From Rhodopirellula sp. P2 (GTDB lineage Bacteria; Planctomycetota; Planctomycetia; Pirellulales; Pirellulaceae), in contig NZ_CP118225.1 in assembly GCF_028768465.1 (NCBI RefSeq), forward strand, positions 558,001-622,000: DNA of 64,000 nucleotides. Reading direction: 5' to 3'. Each line of letters opens with the position of its first letter. Position 1 is the stretch's first letter. Below, piece by piece: positions 18,676 through 26,257 of this stretch. The notes beneath the pieces are model-generated. The model saw only the letters and a list, made by a program, of their open reading frames with translations, was not told the origin of the DNA and did not search any database. A program made the position numbers and the translations under genes.

Positions 18676-19506
18676 ATGACCAATTGGACGCCGACTACGA
18701 TAAAACGCAGGATTCCGACGGACATCTCATCGAGCACACGGCCAACACACGTGGTGACGGATCAGGGCAACGCGTACATCAAGTGGCCAAGCCAACGTCG
18801 AAACTCTCAGGGGGCGACCGCACTTGCAAGCGAGCTAATTGGCACCGGTCTCGCGGAGTGGTTCGGACTTCCGACGTTTGAGTATGCGGTTATGCAGGCG
18901 TGCGAGGCTGACGCGTTTCCCGATTCGGACGACGAAAATCTGGTTCCTGTATTTCTGACAAAAGAGGTAGAGGGAGACACTTGGAAAGGCACCACGAAAG
19001 AGCTCAACCAGGTTGAAAACAAGGCGGATATCAGCCGTTTGGTCGTCTTCGACACATTTGCATGCAATTCTGATCGGCACCTGATTTTTGACAATCGCGG
19101 TCGAAAGCGGGAACATCGCAACGACGGAAATGTCTTCCTTAGCCAGGACGCTGCCCCGAAAATGCTGCGTTTGCGGGTGTACGATCACACCCATTGCCAT
19201 TACGCCGTAATCGACGCAAGCGGTATACCCGCAAATCAGAGTAAGATTGAAGATCCAGCCATTTACGGCTTGTTTCCCGAATTCAAAAACTTCCTGGACC
19301 GTGAAGTCGTAAAAGAGGCAGCAGCTAAGCTGCTGAAGCTCGATCTTCCCACGATCACAAATGTCGTCGACGCGGTTCCGGATGAATGGATTCGCCACCC
19401 AGAGTCAAAAGACCGGTGGATGTCGTTCATCCAAGATCGCGCCAGATTTGTCAGCAACCACATCGAAAGCAAAATTTTTCCCCAGGGAGAATTCAGCTAT
19501 GAATAA
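18676..19506 (+). CDS. HipA-like kinase (HipA_2 family)
   Basis: 276 aa. The catalytic loop is recognisable as FDTFACNSDRHLIFDN, the N-x-D-R-H-x-x-N pattern of HipA-type Ser/Thr kinases, and a YDHTHCHY stretch follows as the likely metal-binding segment. It is shorter than classical HipA and lacks its N-terminal subdomain, as in the HipA_2 family. Its stop overlaps the start of the DUF3037 gene by 8 bases (19499-19506), so the two are made together. Homologous pairs are common but poorly understood; a toxin-antitoxin or defence role is an inference. Confidence 0.78.
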   Translation: MTNWTPTTIKRRIPTDISSSTRPTHVVTDQGNAYIKWPSQRRNSQGATALASELIGTGLAEWFGLPTFEYAVMQACEADAFPDSDDENLVPVFLTKEVEGDTWKGTTKELNQVENKADISRLVVFDTFACNSDRHLIFDNRGRKREHRNDGNVFLSQDAAPKMLRLRVYDHTHCHYAVIDASGIPANQSKIEDPAIYGLFPEFKNFLDREVVKEAAAKLLKLDLPTITNVVDAVPDEWIRHPESKDRWMSFIQDRARFVSNHIESKIFPQGEFSYE

Positions 19507-20338
19507 CCCCATCCCCGCCCCACCTACACGTGGCTACTACAGTCTCGTCCAATATTGCCCCGACACTAGCCGGCTGGAAGTCGCCAATATCGGTGTGGTC
19601 CTGTTCTGCGCGGATCACGACTTCCTGCAAGCCCGAATGACATCCAACCACAGTCGCATCAATAAGATGTTTGGGCGAGGCAAGCGGGACCTTGCGCGTT
19701 TGAAGGTGATCAAGGATGGCCTGGAAAGCAAGCTTGAAAGCGGTCGCCGGGATTTACAAGGCCTGGAGCAACTTGAGCGTTTCGCTTCGTTGCAAGTCAA
19801 CAACCTGCAGATGACGAAGTTTATGCCATGCCGGATCACCACTACACCTGCACGTGAACTGCAAGACCTCTTTGACCAGTTGGTGCAACCGGAGTCAGAG
19901 TTGCAGGCAAACTCGCCGTCGGATGACCTGAAATGCCGTATGGACACGATGTTCAATCAACCTGATCTGAGGGGCTTGGTGCGCCGTAACATAACGGTAA
20001 GCGTTCCGATACTGCAACGTGAGCAGGAAGTACCATATGCCTATCAAAATGGTCGCCTTAACCTGATCGCCCCACTGCAATTCCCTAAACGCACCAATTC
20101 AGTTGAAGACAAGGCCGCTCGTTTTGCAGTGGAAGGAAAGTCGCTTTTTGACAATCCACACCCTAAATACGGCGAACTTCAGATGCTGATCGTCGGTGCG
20201 TTTCCGGAGACCAAGAAGTCTGACATCGAGACTGCGCGACGCATCCTTGATTCCCATCAAGTACGTTTAATCACGAGCGATAATCTTGTTGAGCTTGGAG
20301 ACGAGATCCGCAAGCACGGACATCCGTTAGAGGCATAG
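19499..20338 (+). CDS. DUF3037 domain protein
   Basis: 279 aa from ATG 19499. The N-terminal ~130 residues match the DUF3037 pattern, with YYSLVQYCPDTSRLEVANIG at residues 12-31. A long charged helical segment follows, then a C-terminal mixed alpha/beta region with FPETKKSDIETARRILDSH. DUF3037 proteins are typically encoded beside HipA-like kinases, as here. The product could be the kinase substrate, antitoxin or targeting partner; none is established from the sequence. Confidence 0.78.
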   Translation: MNNPIPAPPTRGYYSLVQYCPDTSRLEVANIGVVLFCADHDFLQARMTSNHSRINKMFGRGKRDLARLKVIKDGLESKLESGRRDLQGLEQLERFASLQVNNLQMTKFMPCRITTTPARELQDLFDQLVQPESELQANSPSDDLKCRMDTMFNQPDLRGLVRRNITVSVPILQREQEVPYAYQNGRLNLIAPLQFPKRTNSVEDKAARFAVEGKSLFDNPHPKYGELQMLIVGAFPETKKSDIETARRILDSHQVRLITSDNLVELGDEIRKHGHPLEA

Positions 20339-20524
20339 CTCCCATTTTCCGACAACTTGCTCGCAAACGCGGGATCTCATTTCAGCGTTGGTTCTGACGG
20401 CTTCAATAGCCGGCGGGATTCGTTTAATAAATGCCAACGCAAGCATCCTTGCGAGAGTAATCTCGGGGAGGAACTTGCTTTTTATTCCCCCAATGCAAAC
20501 CCAATACCTCATTCACCCACACCG

Positions 20525-21400
20525 ATGTCGACAGCGACCGCGAAAACTATTCAGATCTATTTGCCGACGGGTGAGCCACGTGGCATCCGGATTGCCGAGA
20601 TCACGACTCGGATCGTGCAGGCGGTACTGATCCCACGTAGTGACCTCACGCTCGGCAAGCTTCGCCCAGAACTCGATCTCCCGGGCGTCTACCTCCTGTT
20701 CGGTGAAGGGGAGGATGAAGCAAAGCCAATCGTCTACATCGGCCAGACCGAGGACGCGAGAAAACGGCTTGATAGCCACAACAAAACAAAGACCTTCTGG
20801 AAGACCGCAATCTTTTGTGTGTCTAAGACCCAGAATTTCACCCAAGCTCACATTCGGTATCTGGAATGGCACGGTATGCAGCAGGCGAAAAAGATTGCCC
20901 GCTACACTCTCGACAACGGGCAGATCCCAGACAATTCGAATTATGTTCCTGAACCAATGGAGGCCGAACTACTCGACGTCTTCGAAACGATCAGCACGCT
21001 TGTCTCGACGCTTGGCTACCCAGTCTTCGAACCGCTGGCCCGCAACATCAACACGGTGCCACGCTTCTTTTGTCGGTCACGAGGATGCGATGCAAGTGGT
21101 GAGCTCGCCGAGGACGGCTTTGTCGTGCGGCAAGGGAGCAAGTCTCGGATTGAACCGACTGCGTCCATGCCCGAATCGATCGGCAATCAACGCAAACGTT
21201 TGCTCGAAGCTGGCATCGTCGCTGAACTAGACGGTGTGTACGTCTACCAACAAGACTATCTGTTCCCATCACCCAGCAATGCGGCCGCGACAGTACTCGG
21301 TGCATCTGCGAATGGCTGGAACGAATGGAAAGATGCTAGCGGACGCACCCTTAGCGAAGTCCATCGTGAAACGGATTCTGAAGAAGCGATTGACGATTGA
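20525..21400 (+). CDS. GIY-YIG nuclease with DUF4357 domain
   Basis: 291 aa from ATG 20525; the frame is open further upstream but homologous sequence begins about here. The GIY-YIG core shows GVYLLFGEGED then IVYIGQTEDARKRL, and a Glu in the later AHIRYLEWHGMQQAKK helix. The C-terminal ~70 residues have the DUF4357 pattern with a late ANGWNEWKDASGRTL motif. GIY-YIG/DUF4357 proteins are common in defence-rich islands. Upstream, 20339-20524 is a 186-base gap that may hold its own promoter. Confidence 0.82.
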   Translation: MSTATAKTIQIYLPTGEPRGIRIAEITTRIVQAVLIPRSDLTLGKLRPELDLPGVYLLFGEGEDEAKPIVYIGQTEDARKRLDSHNKTKTFWKTAIFCVSKTQNFTQAHIRYLEWHGMQQAKKIARYTLDNGQIPDNSNYVPEPMEAELLDVFETISTLVSTLGYPVFEPLARNINTVPRFFCRSRGCDASGELAEDGFVVRQGSKSRIEPTASMPESIGNQRKRLLEAGIVAELDGVYVYQQDYLFPSPSNAAATVLGASANGWNEWKDASGRTLSEVHRETDSEEAIDD

Positions 21401-21469
21401 GACCTGTCTTTCCCAAGCCTCACGAGCATCGCCCACGTTCCGATATCATGGCTCTACCAGCGATCCTTC

Positions 21470-21742
21470 GTGGACGTAGAGTGGTGGTCGTTGGTGACGA
21501 TTGACAAGTCAATCGTTCACAGAAAGCCCAGTTCTCGATGCGAACCAAATCGCCTCTACCGGTTGATGCTTGTCGAAGGAGAATCAGGCCTGCCAAATGG
21601 AGAGGTATCGATCCACGACGAAACCGGGAAGCAACTTTTGAGTTCCCAAGCCGACGATGAATTCGATCTGATTTGGAACGGTAAGAAACGCTTGTGTGTC
21701 GTCCGCTCAATCGAGAAAGCCGAGTCAAATATCATACAATAG
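21470..21742 (+). CDS. Hypothetical protein, 90 aa
   Basis: Open from GTG 21470. The composition is plausible for a small beta-rich soluble protein (RLYRLMLVEGESGLPNGEVS). No family recognised, no strong ribosome site, and it is separated by about 70 bases from the GIY-YIG gene. It could be real or a chance frame. Confidence 0.35.
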   Translation: MDVEWWSLVTIDKSIVHRKPSSRCEPNRLYRLMLVEGESGLPNGEVSIHDETGKQLLSSQADDEFDLIWNGKKRLCVVRSIEKAESNIIQ

Positions 21743-21850
21743 GTGAACCAACTCCGCAAGAAAACACCGACCACGAAACGCTCCGAGAATAAATTCACAT
21801 CGCAACATTGCAGCTTCTGCGGCGTTGATCCAGATCTTCTTAACAGAAAG

Positions 21851-22390
21851 CTAAAGTCCTCCGCCGGACGATGAAACCGAAGTAGCATTCATCACAACGA
21901 TTGAAGTGGACTTAATCTTATCGGAGAAATGATAGTGCATTCTGCCTACCAACCACTCAACCATATTCGCAGTACGTTTCCTCCATTGTTCGTCAGATGG
22001 TGACACAGCCGTGAACACACGAGCGATCGTTTTGTCTTCACTCTCAAAATCATAATGCAAATACAATTCTCCTTTGAACTTCTTTCGGTACACTCGGAGG
22101 TAGTAATCATCGACCACTGCGTATCCAGAATTCTTGATCTCGGGCGAAGTTGAGCACCTCCTGTCACGATGACGATCGAATGGGTTCCCACGGTCGCGAA
22201 ACTGCTGGTTCTCCTCGTAAACCCATCTCTCATGATCGTGATGAACCAATTTTCCTGCGGATGCATCAATGGCATCGCAAAAACGGGCGATCAACCAAAA
22301 CTTCGGGTCATGACTAAACCCGATTCTTGCCGTTTCCTGGCGTTTTTCATCGACAAACTTCATCTCGCATGAACTGAATTTGGGAGGCAT
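21851..22390 (-). CDS. Hypothetical protein, 179 aa
   Basis: No family recognised. The protein is charged and aromatic, with a segment YYLRVYRKKFKGELYLHYDF that looks like a beta hairpin and a helical WRKRTANMVEWLVGR near the end. It lies opposite in strand to its neighbours. The intergenic region upstream of it (22391-23131) is repeat-bearing. Likely an expressed cargo gene of unknown role. Confidence 0.55.
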   Translation of the reverse strand: MPPKFSSCEMKFVDEKRQETARIGFSHDPKFWLIARFCDAIDASAGKLVHHDHERWVYEENQQFRDRGNPFDRHRDRRCSTSPEIKNSGYAVVDDYYLRVYRKKFKGELYLHYDFESEDKTIARVFTAVSPSDEQWRKRTANMVEWLVGRMHYHFSDKIKSTSIVVMNATSVSSSGGGL

Positions 22391-22476
22391 TTAACAAACC
22401 AGTCAGGTTCCAGGGAGCACGACAAGCGGTCGAACTTGAACTGCCGCTTTGAGCCAGTTCACGTCGAACATCCGTT

Positions 22477-22497
22477 ACCGAACGCTCAAACTGAACA
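22477..22497 (+). repeat. Dispersed repeat, copy 1
   Basis: ACCGAACGCTCAAACTGAAC plus A is identical to 33388-33408 on the same strand. Looser similarity continues for about 40 bases to a shared GACCACTCCA motif. It lies in non-coding sequence in both places. A short interspersed element or shared regulatory segment is possible. Confidence 0.6.
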
Positions 22498-22924
22498 GAA
22501 TACAACTACAGGTGGGAGACGACCACTCCACGCGTCTAAATTCGTTCTCCCACAATGGTCAGTCACTTGCTCTGCTCCATCGATACCGTGGACCAAGCGG
22601 TTCGCAAAATCACGCCACCCCTGCTACTCCGACACGCCAATCCTAGGTCGCGTCGCAACCGAGACTGCCTTTTTCCCATTAGACAGGACGCGCTGAGCTT
22701 CTCGTAAGAAGCTTGTGATTCCTGAAGCCTCGCAGAACCTCTAGCTGGCTTCTTCAGACCAAACTGGCGAGGATCGCAGTGAAGGTGGTTCGAGTTCGTC
22801 GTCTCATAGAGGTGGCTCCACAGGAGCAAGGAACGTTTCGGTGACTTTCCTACCGAGCTCTGAAGCGGCACCACTCGCCCGCCCCGAAAATTCAGCCACT
22901 GCAGCTTGAACGATCAGAATACTG

Positions 22925-22942
22925 GGTGGGGAATTCCCCACC
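22925..22942. repeat. 18-bp perfect palindrome, copy 1
   Basis: GGTGGGGAATTCCCCACC is self-complementary. Its inner 16 bases recur at 24399-24414. The two copies flank the tandem-domain secreted protein gene. Function unknown; a protein-binding site or a mark of an acquired cassette are options. Confidence 0.6.
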
Positions 22943-23131
22943 TAGCTCGGTACAACGACTGTTGCATCCAGATCTTTCGATCGATTCGATCGCTCCAACC
23001 CGCAAGCCCGACACGTCAGCACTGCAAAACGAAGCCACGAACCCCCATTCGGTACAGCACGATCTCCCCAGACATCTTCGCGTTCTAAGCTTTGTTGAAC
23101 CAGATCCACATTGCGACTCGAAGGGCACACG

Positions 23132-23959
23132 ATGAAATCAACCGTCTTCACTGTTTTGGCTTGCACCGGCTCCATCGGACTCGGTGTATGCGGAACGCAC
23201 TTCTTGACCAGCGGCAAAGAAGCAGACTCTGATCCAATTGCGCCGTTAGCGTTCGTCAGCAACAAACAAACTCCTGAAGCCGCTCCAAACGTAATCATTG
23301 ATGCTGTATCTGCCATCGACCCCACCCCAGATGCAATCACCGAAGCGTCTACAGCGACAACGCATGCACACGTCGCACCGGCAGAGGCAATCCTAGACGT
23401 GGTTTCTTTCAACCAGAAGATTGCGAAACGCACTTCAAACTACATTTACCGGTCCTGGCGTGTCGACATCGAAAATCATCTTGACGCGAATGTGCAGGCC
23501 TATATCGAGGTCGAGTGGCTGGACGCGGATGGGTTTCGTGTCAAATACGCGAATGAAGCCAGGACGTTGGCGCCAGGTGTCAACGCAATATCAGACATCG
23601 AAATTTTCGACCGTGAAGAAAACGACCGCGTGCATTCCTTTCGCGTCACAGAAGTCAATGGCCGAAAAGCGAGCGACATGGTGCTCGGCATCGCTGAATG
23701 CAGAGACAAGATCGGAAAAAGAACGAGAAGATACGTTCATCGAAGCTGGCGAGTCGATGTCGTCAACAACTCAAACAAGAGTGTCGACTGTTATGTGGAA
23801 GTCGAATGGCTTGATGCCGATGGCCATCGCATCGACTATTCCAACGAGAGACGTGCTGTCGCGCCGGGCACTAACGTAATTACAGACACAGAGATGTTTG
23901 ACCGAGAGGAAAACGCGAGAGTCAGAGCCTTTCGAGTTGTCAAGCTAAACGAGCGGTAA
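23132..23959 (+). CDS. Secreted protein with two tandem FxLYD-like domains
   Basis: 275 aa from ATG 23132 (TTG 23111 also open). The N-terminus is signal-peptide- or anchor-like (KSTVFTVLACTGSIGLGVCG). After a Thr/Ala/Pro-rich linker come two closely similar ~80-residue repeats, roughly residues 95-175 and 190-270. Each contains YRSWRVD or HRSWRVD, then an identical VEWLDADG core, LAPG or VAPG, and FDREEN. The pattern resembles FxLYD-type beta-sandwich domains, in which W-x-V begins and a D-A-D-G turn follows. It probably works outside the cytoplasm in binding. The high similarity of the repeats suggests a recent internal duplication. Confidence 0.72.
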   Translation: MKSTVFTVLACTGSIGLGVCGTHFLTSGKEADSDPIAPLAFVSNKQTPEAAPNVIIDAVSAIDPTPDAITEASTATTHAHVAPAEAILDVVSFNQKIAKRTSNYIYRSWRVDIENHLDANVQAYIEVEWLDADGFRVKYANEARTLAPGVNAISDIEIFDREENDRVHSFRVTEVNGRKASDMVLGIAECRDKIGKRTRRYVHRSWRVDVVNNSNKSVDCYVEVEWLDADGHRIDYSNERRAVAPGTNVITDTEMFDREENARVRAFRVVKLNER

Positions 23960-24398
23960 CACGCCCGTCGAACTCGGGTTACGCCACTCCAATCGCCGAC
24001 GGAACAACACCAGTCGACGTTCTTGCCACCGAAACCCATGCAGCGTTGCGAGGTTGGCGGCGTCGTTCGAGAAACTTCGAATTGCATTGCCGCCGAAGCC
24101 CTTCGCACTCATTAACAGTCTTCACGAAAACGTTGCACAACCTGACCATCTGCCGACCGGCCACACTCCCGTGTGGATGAAGAGAGCCTTCACCTTGGAA
24201 GCCTCTCTGAATTCTGGACAGAACGAACTGTCCACTTGCCAGAAACCCAGTGTTTTACGGGCTCCCATGGCATCAAAAAGATTCCTTTGCGCCGTCCCAA
24301 CGTGGACGAGCAGGCGAAGTTCACCTCGCGTGTTTGCATCAACACCTTGGGGGTAGCGAGATGTTTTCGATGACGATCGTAAACCCCGGAGTTTGTAG

Positions 24399-24414
24399 GT
24401 GGGGAATTCCCCAC
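24399..24414. repeat. 16-bp perfect palindrome, copy 2
   Basis: GTGGGGAATTCCCCAC repeats the core of the palindrome at 22925-22942, 1.47 kb away, downstream of the tandem-domain gene. Confidence 0.6.
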
Positions 24415-24589
24415 TTTCTGAAAGAGGAACAGCGTCGCACCAATGTTTCAGGCTTTCTGGGATCCCAAAAGCTCGTTGCATTCTTCCGCGAGATTCGCGA
24501 ATTCGCTCCCCATCAATGAGCATCCCGATTTCGGAGTCGCCGGGCAGCCACTCCTGGATTCGGGCGTCATTGAAACCAAAACACCCATC

Positions 24590-24601
24590 GGGTATTTACC
24601 C
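24590..24601. promoter_or_regulatory. Right arm-type candidate site GGGTATTTACCC
   Basis: The exact reverse complement of 196-207. It lies about 135 bases inside attR and in inverted orientation relative to the left copy. A recombination-protein binding site is inferred from position. Confidence 0.4.
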
Positions 24602-24737
24602 GCTAGCGAAATCGAGATACCCGAAACGTCCGCTATTTACTGCATCAAACTGCTCTTACTTGCACCCGGTGAATTTTGGCATAGAATCCCCTCAAGCCTT
24701 ATAAGCAAAAGTGTGATTCGAGGCTACTTCGCGGGCT

Positions 24738-24784
24738 GCCTCCGAAGCCGAAGGTTGTGGGTTCGAACCCCGCCGGGTGTATTG
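24738..24784 (+). repeat. attR: right 47-bp direct repeat of the island
   Basis: Identical to 72-118. The 5' half of the tRNA is absent here, so it is not a functional tRNA. The sequence just after it (24800-24836) matches 133-169 at 36 of 37 bases, meaning that island left-end sequence continues to the right of attR. Confidence 0.9.
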
Positions 24785-24841
24785 ATGAGATACCTTCTTG
24801 ATTCGTTGACAAAACGATTCCCTGCCGCTGTTGGCAACCGC

Positions 24842-24946
24842 CTCGGGGCTTCCGCCCCGAGCTATCAACGCGGGCTCCTCCGGAGCCATTCACGCACTTC
24901 GCCCCGGACGGGGCCGACTTCGCTAGCTCGGGGCGGAAGCCCCGAG
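24842..24946. repeat. Palindromic element with 23-bp perfect inverted repeat
   Basis: The arm at 24842-24864 (CTCGGGGCTTCCGCCCCGAG plus CTA) is the exact reverse complement of 24924-24946. Each arm is itself a near-hairpin. Inside lies GCCCCGGACGGGGC (24901-24914), repeated at 24971-24984. It looks like a REP-type element common in planctomycete intergenic DNA, here between attR and the int fragment. Confidence 0.7.
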
Positions 24947-25011
24947 AACGTTGGCAGACATCATCATGCCGCCCCGGACGGGGCCGTCGTCGATCACGCG
25001 GCGAGAAGCAA

Positions 25012-25080
25012 CGAAGCCACTCTTCCGATGCTCACACCAGTCGTCAGGGACATGGTTCGCGTCCAATTGCTGATCGGTTG
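25012..25080 (+). pseudogene. Fragment of a second integrase gene
   Basis: These 69 bases match int 797-865 at 67 positions. They cover the codons leading into the first catalytic Arg box (VRDMVRVQLLIGC). The match breaks off exactly where an hsdM-like sequence begins, so an internal deletion fused int to hsdM. Confidence 0.82.
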
Positions 25081-25400
25081 CCCGCCTTCGGCAAGCGGAC
25101 ACCGCTGACGCACGGGCACTTCGCCGAGTTCGAGAAGTGTTTTGGTAAGAAGTCCGACGGCACCAGCAAGCGAACCGATCAGGGAAACGAAGGCCGCTTC
25201 CGAAAGTTCACACGCGAGTACTCACCGAGCGAGGCGACAACCTGGACATCAGTTGGCTCAAAGACAAAGACGCATCCAGCGGAGCCGACCTGCCGGAACC
25301 CGACGTGATCGCCACACAAGTCCGTGAGCGACTGAGCGAAGCACTCGAAGAAATCGACGCCCTGTCCGCCTTACTCGATCCGACGCCCAACGAAGCCTTT
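25079..25400 (+). pseudogene. Fragment of an hsdM 3' end, frameshifted
   Basis: It encodes FGKRTPLTHGHFAEFEKCFG, aligned with hsdM around 13705-13765. After a one-base deletion near 25221 it continues in another frame as NLDISWLKDKDA and QVRERLSEALEEIDALSALL, matching the HsdM tail. It is diverged from the intact hsdM, so it comes from a related but separate type I system. Confidence 0.82.
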
Positions 25401-25675
25401 TTGGCGCAACCGGGAGGTTGGCACTTGCGTTCGGAATCCACCCTCCCCCCTGGGAGGACTGCACGCCGGATCCCACACCCAACCTCCCCGCCCCAAACGC
25501 CAAAACAATTCATTCCCCCGGTTTTTCGCCGCCAATCCAATCGGGCCGCCACTCACCACGCCCCCTGCCGACACCCACTCGGCTAGGAAAGCCCACTTGC
25601 CTACACCGAGTCACTAGTAAAGACATTCGCAATTCACTTTACTAGCGACCGTTCTTAGTAAACGAGTCTTACCCA
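25401..25675. other. Non-coding decay region
   Basis: Pro-rich chance frames only. Near 25610-25650 CTAGTAAAG and CTTTACTAG form a 9-bp inverted repeat just upstream of the fic remnant, and a third related copy (TTAGTAAAC) follows. This could be an operator of the former fic gene. Confidence 0.4.
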
Positions 25676-26147
25676 GTGCAAAAATACAATTTCACGACTG
25701 AATCGCCGGGAAAGCTCGTCCCAACTGAATTCCAGGAGTACCCCGACGGCCCACTAGGCCAGCCCATTCGCACGAAAGCACTCGCCTTTCTGCCTGACCC
25801 GTTGGATCGGATTCATCTTGAACGCGATCCGGACACAAGCACTCGACGCGATCTGGCGCAGCGAGACCCTGATTTCCCTGCGTGATGAATTCCACGAGCG
25901 ATTGAAGCAAGACAAATCGCCGGCGAGGTTCTTCGAGATTGTCGACGATCTATTTTCGATGCCGGCCGTGAACGTTGCCGACATTGTGGCAGCGCGCGGC
26001 GTCAGCAAGCCAACCGCGATGAAAGATCTGGAACGACTGGAGCATTTGAAGATTGTCGAAGAGTACACAGGCAAGGAACGCGACCGCGAGTGGGTAGCCA
26101 GAGACATCATCCACGTGATCGAGCAGGAGGCCCCCGCCAATGAATAA
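25676..26147 (+). pseudogene. fic-family gene with catalytic core deleted
   Basis: The first ~45 codons (25676-25810) read like a Fic N-terminus: SPGKLVPTEF then ALAFLPDPL. From about 25818, in another frame, ~109 codons encode the C-terminal helices and winged helix (VNVADIVAARGVSKPTAMKD then LERLEHLKIVEEYTGKERD). The roughly 200 residues between, including the HPFxxGNGR active site, are missing. Fic proteins AMPylate target proteins; this one cannot. The C-terminal part might still be translated from TTG 25818 as a small DNA-binding protein. Confidence 0.72.
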
Positions 26148-26257
26148 GCAACCCAAGACCGCCCCGCAAAGCCGAGTGAACGCTTGCCCCGGTTGTACGC
26201 GGGAGTAACAACGCTACCCGATGCAGTTCAAATGCCGAAAGACTCCTGCCAACGTGC

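Larger units (their letters stand above)
22391..23131. other. 740-base gene-poor region with repeats
   Basis: No convincing gene. It contains a 21-base sequence shared with 33388-33408 and the 18-bp palindrome at 22925-22942. Short open frames here look like chance. Promoters for the flanking divergent genes should lie within it. Confidence 0.5.
23960..24737. other. Right-end non-coding region of the island
   Basis: About 780 bases with no supportable gene; open frames here are short or run across attR. It holds palindrome copy 2 at 24399-24414 and the candidate arm-type site at 24590-24601. Confidence 0.5.
72..24784. mobile_element. tRNA-Arg-borne genomic island with restriction and defence cargo
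   Basis: Perfect 47-bp direct repeats bound the segment, and a tyrosine recombinase gene sits next to the left repeat. Cargo in order: an unknown 416-aa protein, a DUF1580 gene broken by IS66, a helicase-like ATPase, a zinc-ribbon protein, a membrane protein, hsdRMS, a Septu-like ATPase/HNH pair, a HipA-like kinase with DUF3037, a GIY-YIG nuclease, two unknown ORFs and a tandem-domain secreted protein. No phage structural genes or conjugation genes are visible, so it resembles an integrative satellite or mobilisable defence island rather than a prophage or ICE. Confidence 0.85.

Noticed and set aside
22436-22874. Short overlapping frames in the 22.4-22.9 kb gap
   Set aside because: All are under 105 codons, mutually overlapping on both strands, and without protein-like motifs or ribosome sites.
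24738-24780. Second tRNA-Arg gene
   Set aside because: Only the 3' part is present. The D arm and acceptor 5' strand are missing, so it is attR and not a gene.
24443-25108. 221-codon frame running through attR into the int fragment
   Set aside because: It crosses the att repeat, a palindromic element and two unrelated remnants, so it is a chance fusion. Only the int-derived segment is meaningful.
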